From the NCBI RefSeq assembly GCF_012221945.1, contig NZ_CP032549.1:1302001-1366000 (forward strand): 64,000 nt of DNA, given 5' to 3'. Of the stretch, positions 62,701 through 64,000 are shown one piece after another. The position numbers and the translations under genes were made by a program. Under the pieces are notes generated by a model that searched no databases, was not told where the DNA came from, and was given only the letters and a program-made list of their open reading frames with translations. Position 1 is the first letter of the stretch, and each line of letters opens with the position of its first letter. This stretch comes from Glutamicibacter mishrai (GTDB taxonomy: Bacteria; Actinomycetota; Actinomycetes; Actinomycetales; Micrococcaceae).

Positions 62701-63540
62701 TCAGTCTCTGATTGGCGGAGGTGCCACCTCGTCGTGCTGGGACTTCCCGCTGTCCTTCTTCTTTTCCGGCGGCACGGTGACGATGATCGACGCGATGGCG
62801 ATGACCACCATCAGCACGTTGAACAGCAGGCCGATGGCGCCGCCGAAGCGCGACGCCACATTGTCCTGGCGGCCAATGAACAGGCCCCAGGACTGGATCA
62901 TTGCCGGATCCATGGCCCGTCCAGCCACGTACAGGGCCGCGGAGATGGCCGCGGAGATGGCCGCGCCGATGGCGTTGCCCAGCGACGAAGCCACCTTGTG
63001 GATGCCGGACGCGGAGCCCACCTCGCCGTCGGAGACATTGGACAACGCCGCGTCGGTGGACGGCGTGGCATGGAAACCCAGACCGATGCCGAACAACGTA
63101 AAGCCGATAACCGAGAGCACGATGCACTGGTCGATATACAGGAAGGTCATCGTGCACATCAGGATGCGCAGACCGGTGATCATCGACCCCCAGAGCAGCG
63201 GCTTCTTCGGCCCGAAGCGCTGCAGCAGCTTCTCCCCCACGCGGGTGGTGGCACGGATGGCCACCAGATAGCCCAGAGTCAGCAGGCCGGGCTGCAGCGA
63301 GGACATCCCGGCCGCCACCTGGACCAGGCCCCGCGAGACAATCAGCGTGCCAGCGGCGCCATTGAGCAGGAAGTTGGACAGCTTGGCGCCGGTGAAGGTG
63401 CCGACGGAGAACACCTTCAGGTTCACGAACGGATTGCGGCTGCGCACCTCGATCTGCAAGAACAGCAGCCCGGTGACCACGAAGATCTCCACGAGCGCGG
63501 TTCCGTCTACTGGGTTCCCTTGCTTCGCGCTTAGCTGCGG
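62701..63540 (-). pseudogene. DHA2-type MFS transporter, C-terminal half only
   Basis: The frame (GTG at 63492, open to about 63540) encodes roughly 263 residues: the hydrophobic EIFVVTGLLFLQIEVRSRNP, the DHA2 segment FVNLKVFSVGTFTGAKLSNF, and later helices with GLGFHATPSTDAALSNVSDG (typical of drug:H+ antiporters). A 14-helix DHA2 transporter has about 500 residues; the first six or seven helices are missing and nothing in 63541-63655 supplies them. It is therefore an N-terminally truncated transporter. Its terminator is intact. Confidence 0.75.
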
Positions 63541-63588
63541 TTAGCCGACATGGCTCAGCTGGCTTCGGTGATTTCAATCTATCCCCCG

Positions 63589-63607
63589 GCTGGACAGGCA
63601 GTCCAGC
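63589..63607 (-). terminator. small hairpin after the VOC gene
   Basis: GCTGGAC-AGGCA-GTCCAGC, a 7-bp perfect stem about 50 bp past the stop of the gene at 63655. Confidence 0.4.
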
Positions 63608-63654
63608 AACCGGTTGAATGCAATATTCAGCAACTTCGGCGAGCGCCGGCGCCG

Positions 63655-64000
63655 CTAGCGGTCCTGCTCGGTGCAGATGCAGAACCTGTTGCCCTGCCGA
63701 TCCGTCGCCACGGTGAAGCTGGGGGCGTACTGGCTATCGAGCTCGGTGCTTTCGCTGCCCAGCGCTTCGAGCACCGGCTGGCTTTCGGAGAAAGGGACCC
63801 ACACATCCAGGTGCAGCCGGTTCGGGTTGGGGTCTTCTGTTTTCTGGAACCAGATGGCAGGCAACCGGTGGTTCGGGTCGGCCAGGCTGCCGTCTTCTTG
63901 CTGCTTGTATCCCAGGCCGGCGGCCCACTGCGCGGCGACCTGCTGCCGGTCGGCTGTATCGATGCCGATTTCCACCGTGCGGATCAATCCCGGGCGGGAA
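63655..64000 (-). CDS. VOC/glyoxalase-like domain protein (possibly 5'-truncated by the window)
   Basis: About 110 residues of glyoxalase-fold sequence: TVEIGIDTADRQQVAAQWAA, LPAIWFQKTEDPNP, NRLHLDVWVPFSESQPVLEA, TDRQGNRFCICTEQD. The HLD motif is the usual metal-site position of this fold. An internal TTG at 63987 could start it, but the frame remains open to the window edge, and two-domain VOC proteins often have a preceding half, so it may be a partial gene. Role unknown; similar proteins are antibiotic-resistance or isomerase relatives. Confidence 0.65.
   Translation of the reverse strand, partial: SRPGLIRTVEIGIDTADRQQVAAQWAAGLGYKQQEDGSLADPNHRLPAIWFQKTEDPNPNRLHLDVWVPFSESQPVLEALGSESTELDSQYAPSFTVATDRQGNRFCICTEQDR

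Noticed and set aside
61874..63577. 567-codon minus-strand frame covering the transporter remnant and its neighbour
   Set aside because: Between 62701 and 63500 it is only a shadow of the transporter frame; just its lower part (62644-62040) looks coding, and that is listed as a frameshifted pseudogene.

Overview
The window reads as chromosome of a high-GC Gram-positive actinobacterium, most likely a Micrococcaceae member of the Arthrobacter/Glutamicibacter type. The reasons are the codon usage, the density of FadR-type GntR regulators, NarL-type two-component genes with an actinobacterial sensor domain, a CsoR copper operon and CGNR-type regulators. I saw no phage, integrase, transposase, rRNA, tRNA or CRISPR array. 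The taxon is an inference from gene content, not from a search.

Layout. 0-12.3 kb is a catabolic block: the 5' end of an isocitrate/isopropylmalate dehydrogenase-family gene, three FadR-type regulators, an aldehyde dehydrogenase, a short-chain dehydrogenase, and a five-gene operon (peptide-binding lipoprotein, two permeases, fused double ATPase, amidase). Two near-identical TGGT/ACCA palindromes sit upstream of the two main transcription units. 12.3-17.5 kb holds an acetyltransferase, then histidine kinase, response regulator and an AG-repeat toastrack-like membrane protein, facing a PspA gene across a 27-bp perfect hairpin; this looks like an envelope-stress module. 18.7-22.6 kb pairs an aromatic-ring FAD hydroxylase with a divergent NCS1 permease. 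22.7-24.3 kb is a lower-GC patch with two orphan genes.

24.3-28.2 kb: IclR regulator, a 54-aa cysteine protein, a DUF2786 protein, YqeY and an exported DUF4232-like protein. 28.2-33.8 kb: an ATP-grasp ligase and a FemAB transferase (probable peptidoglycan cross-bridge pair), divergent from a CsoR/CopZ/CopA copper operon with two perfect CsoR boxes. 34.8-36.7 kb: a tandem glycine riboswitch in front of a CycA-type permease, with a perfect 10-bp element able to mask the Shine-Dalgarno sequence. 36.9-43.2 kb: a degenerate pterin dehydratase-like protein, a MarR/FUSC pair, a GMC oxidoreductase, an EamA exporter, a CGNR regulator and an RraA-like protein.

43.3-44.9 kb carries a low-GC hipBA toxin-antitoxin locus. 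Its hipA frame is full length and free of indels but has four in-frame stop codons. 45-57.7 kb is mostly transport and housekeeping: APC permease, small membrane proteins, an FMN alpha-hydroxyacid dehydrogenase, MATE, MBL-fold and enoyl-CoA hydratase genes, MFS, CPBP protease, aquaporin, FUSC and LysR. 57.8-61.6 kb is a heterodimeric ABC exporter pair with one degenerate and one canonical ATPase site. 61.8-63.5 kb is a decay zone (a frameshifted unknown gene and an N-terminally truncated DHA2 transporter), followed by a VOC-fold gene at the window edge. Several transcription units end in unusually long perfect hairpins.
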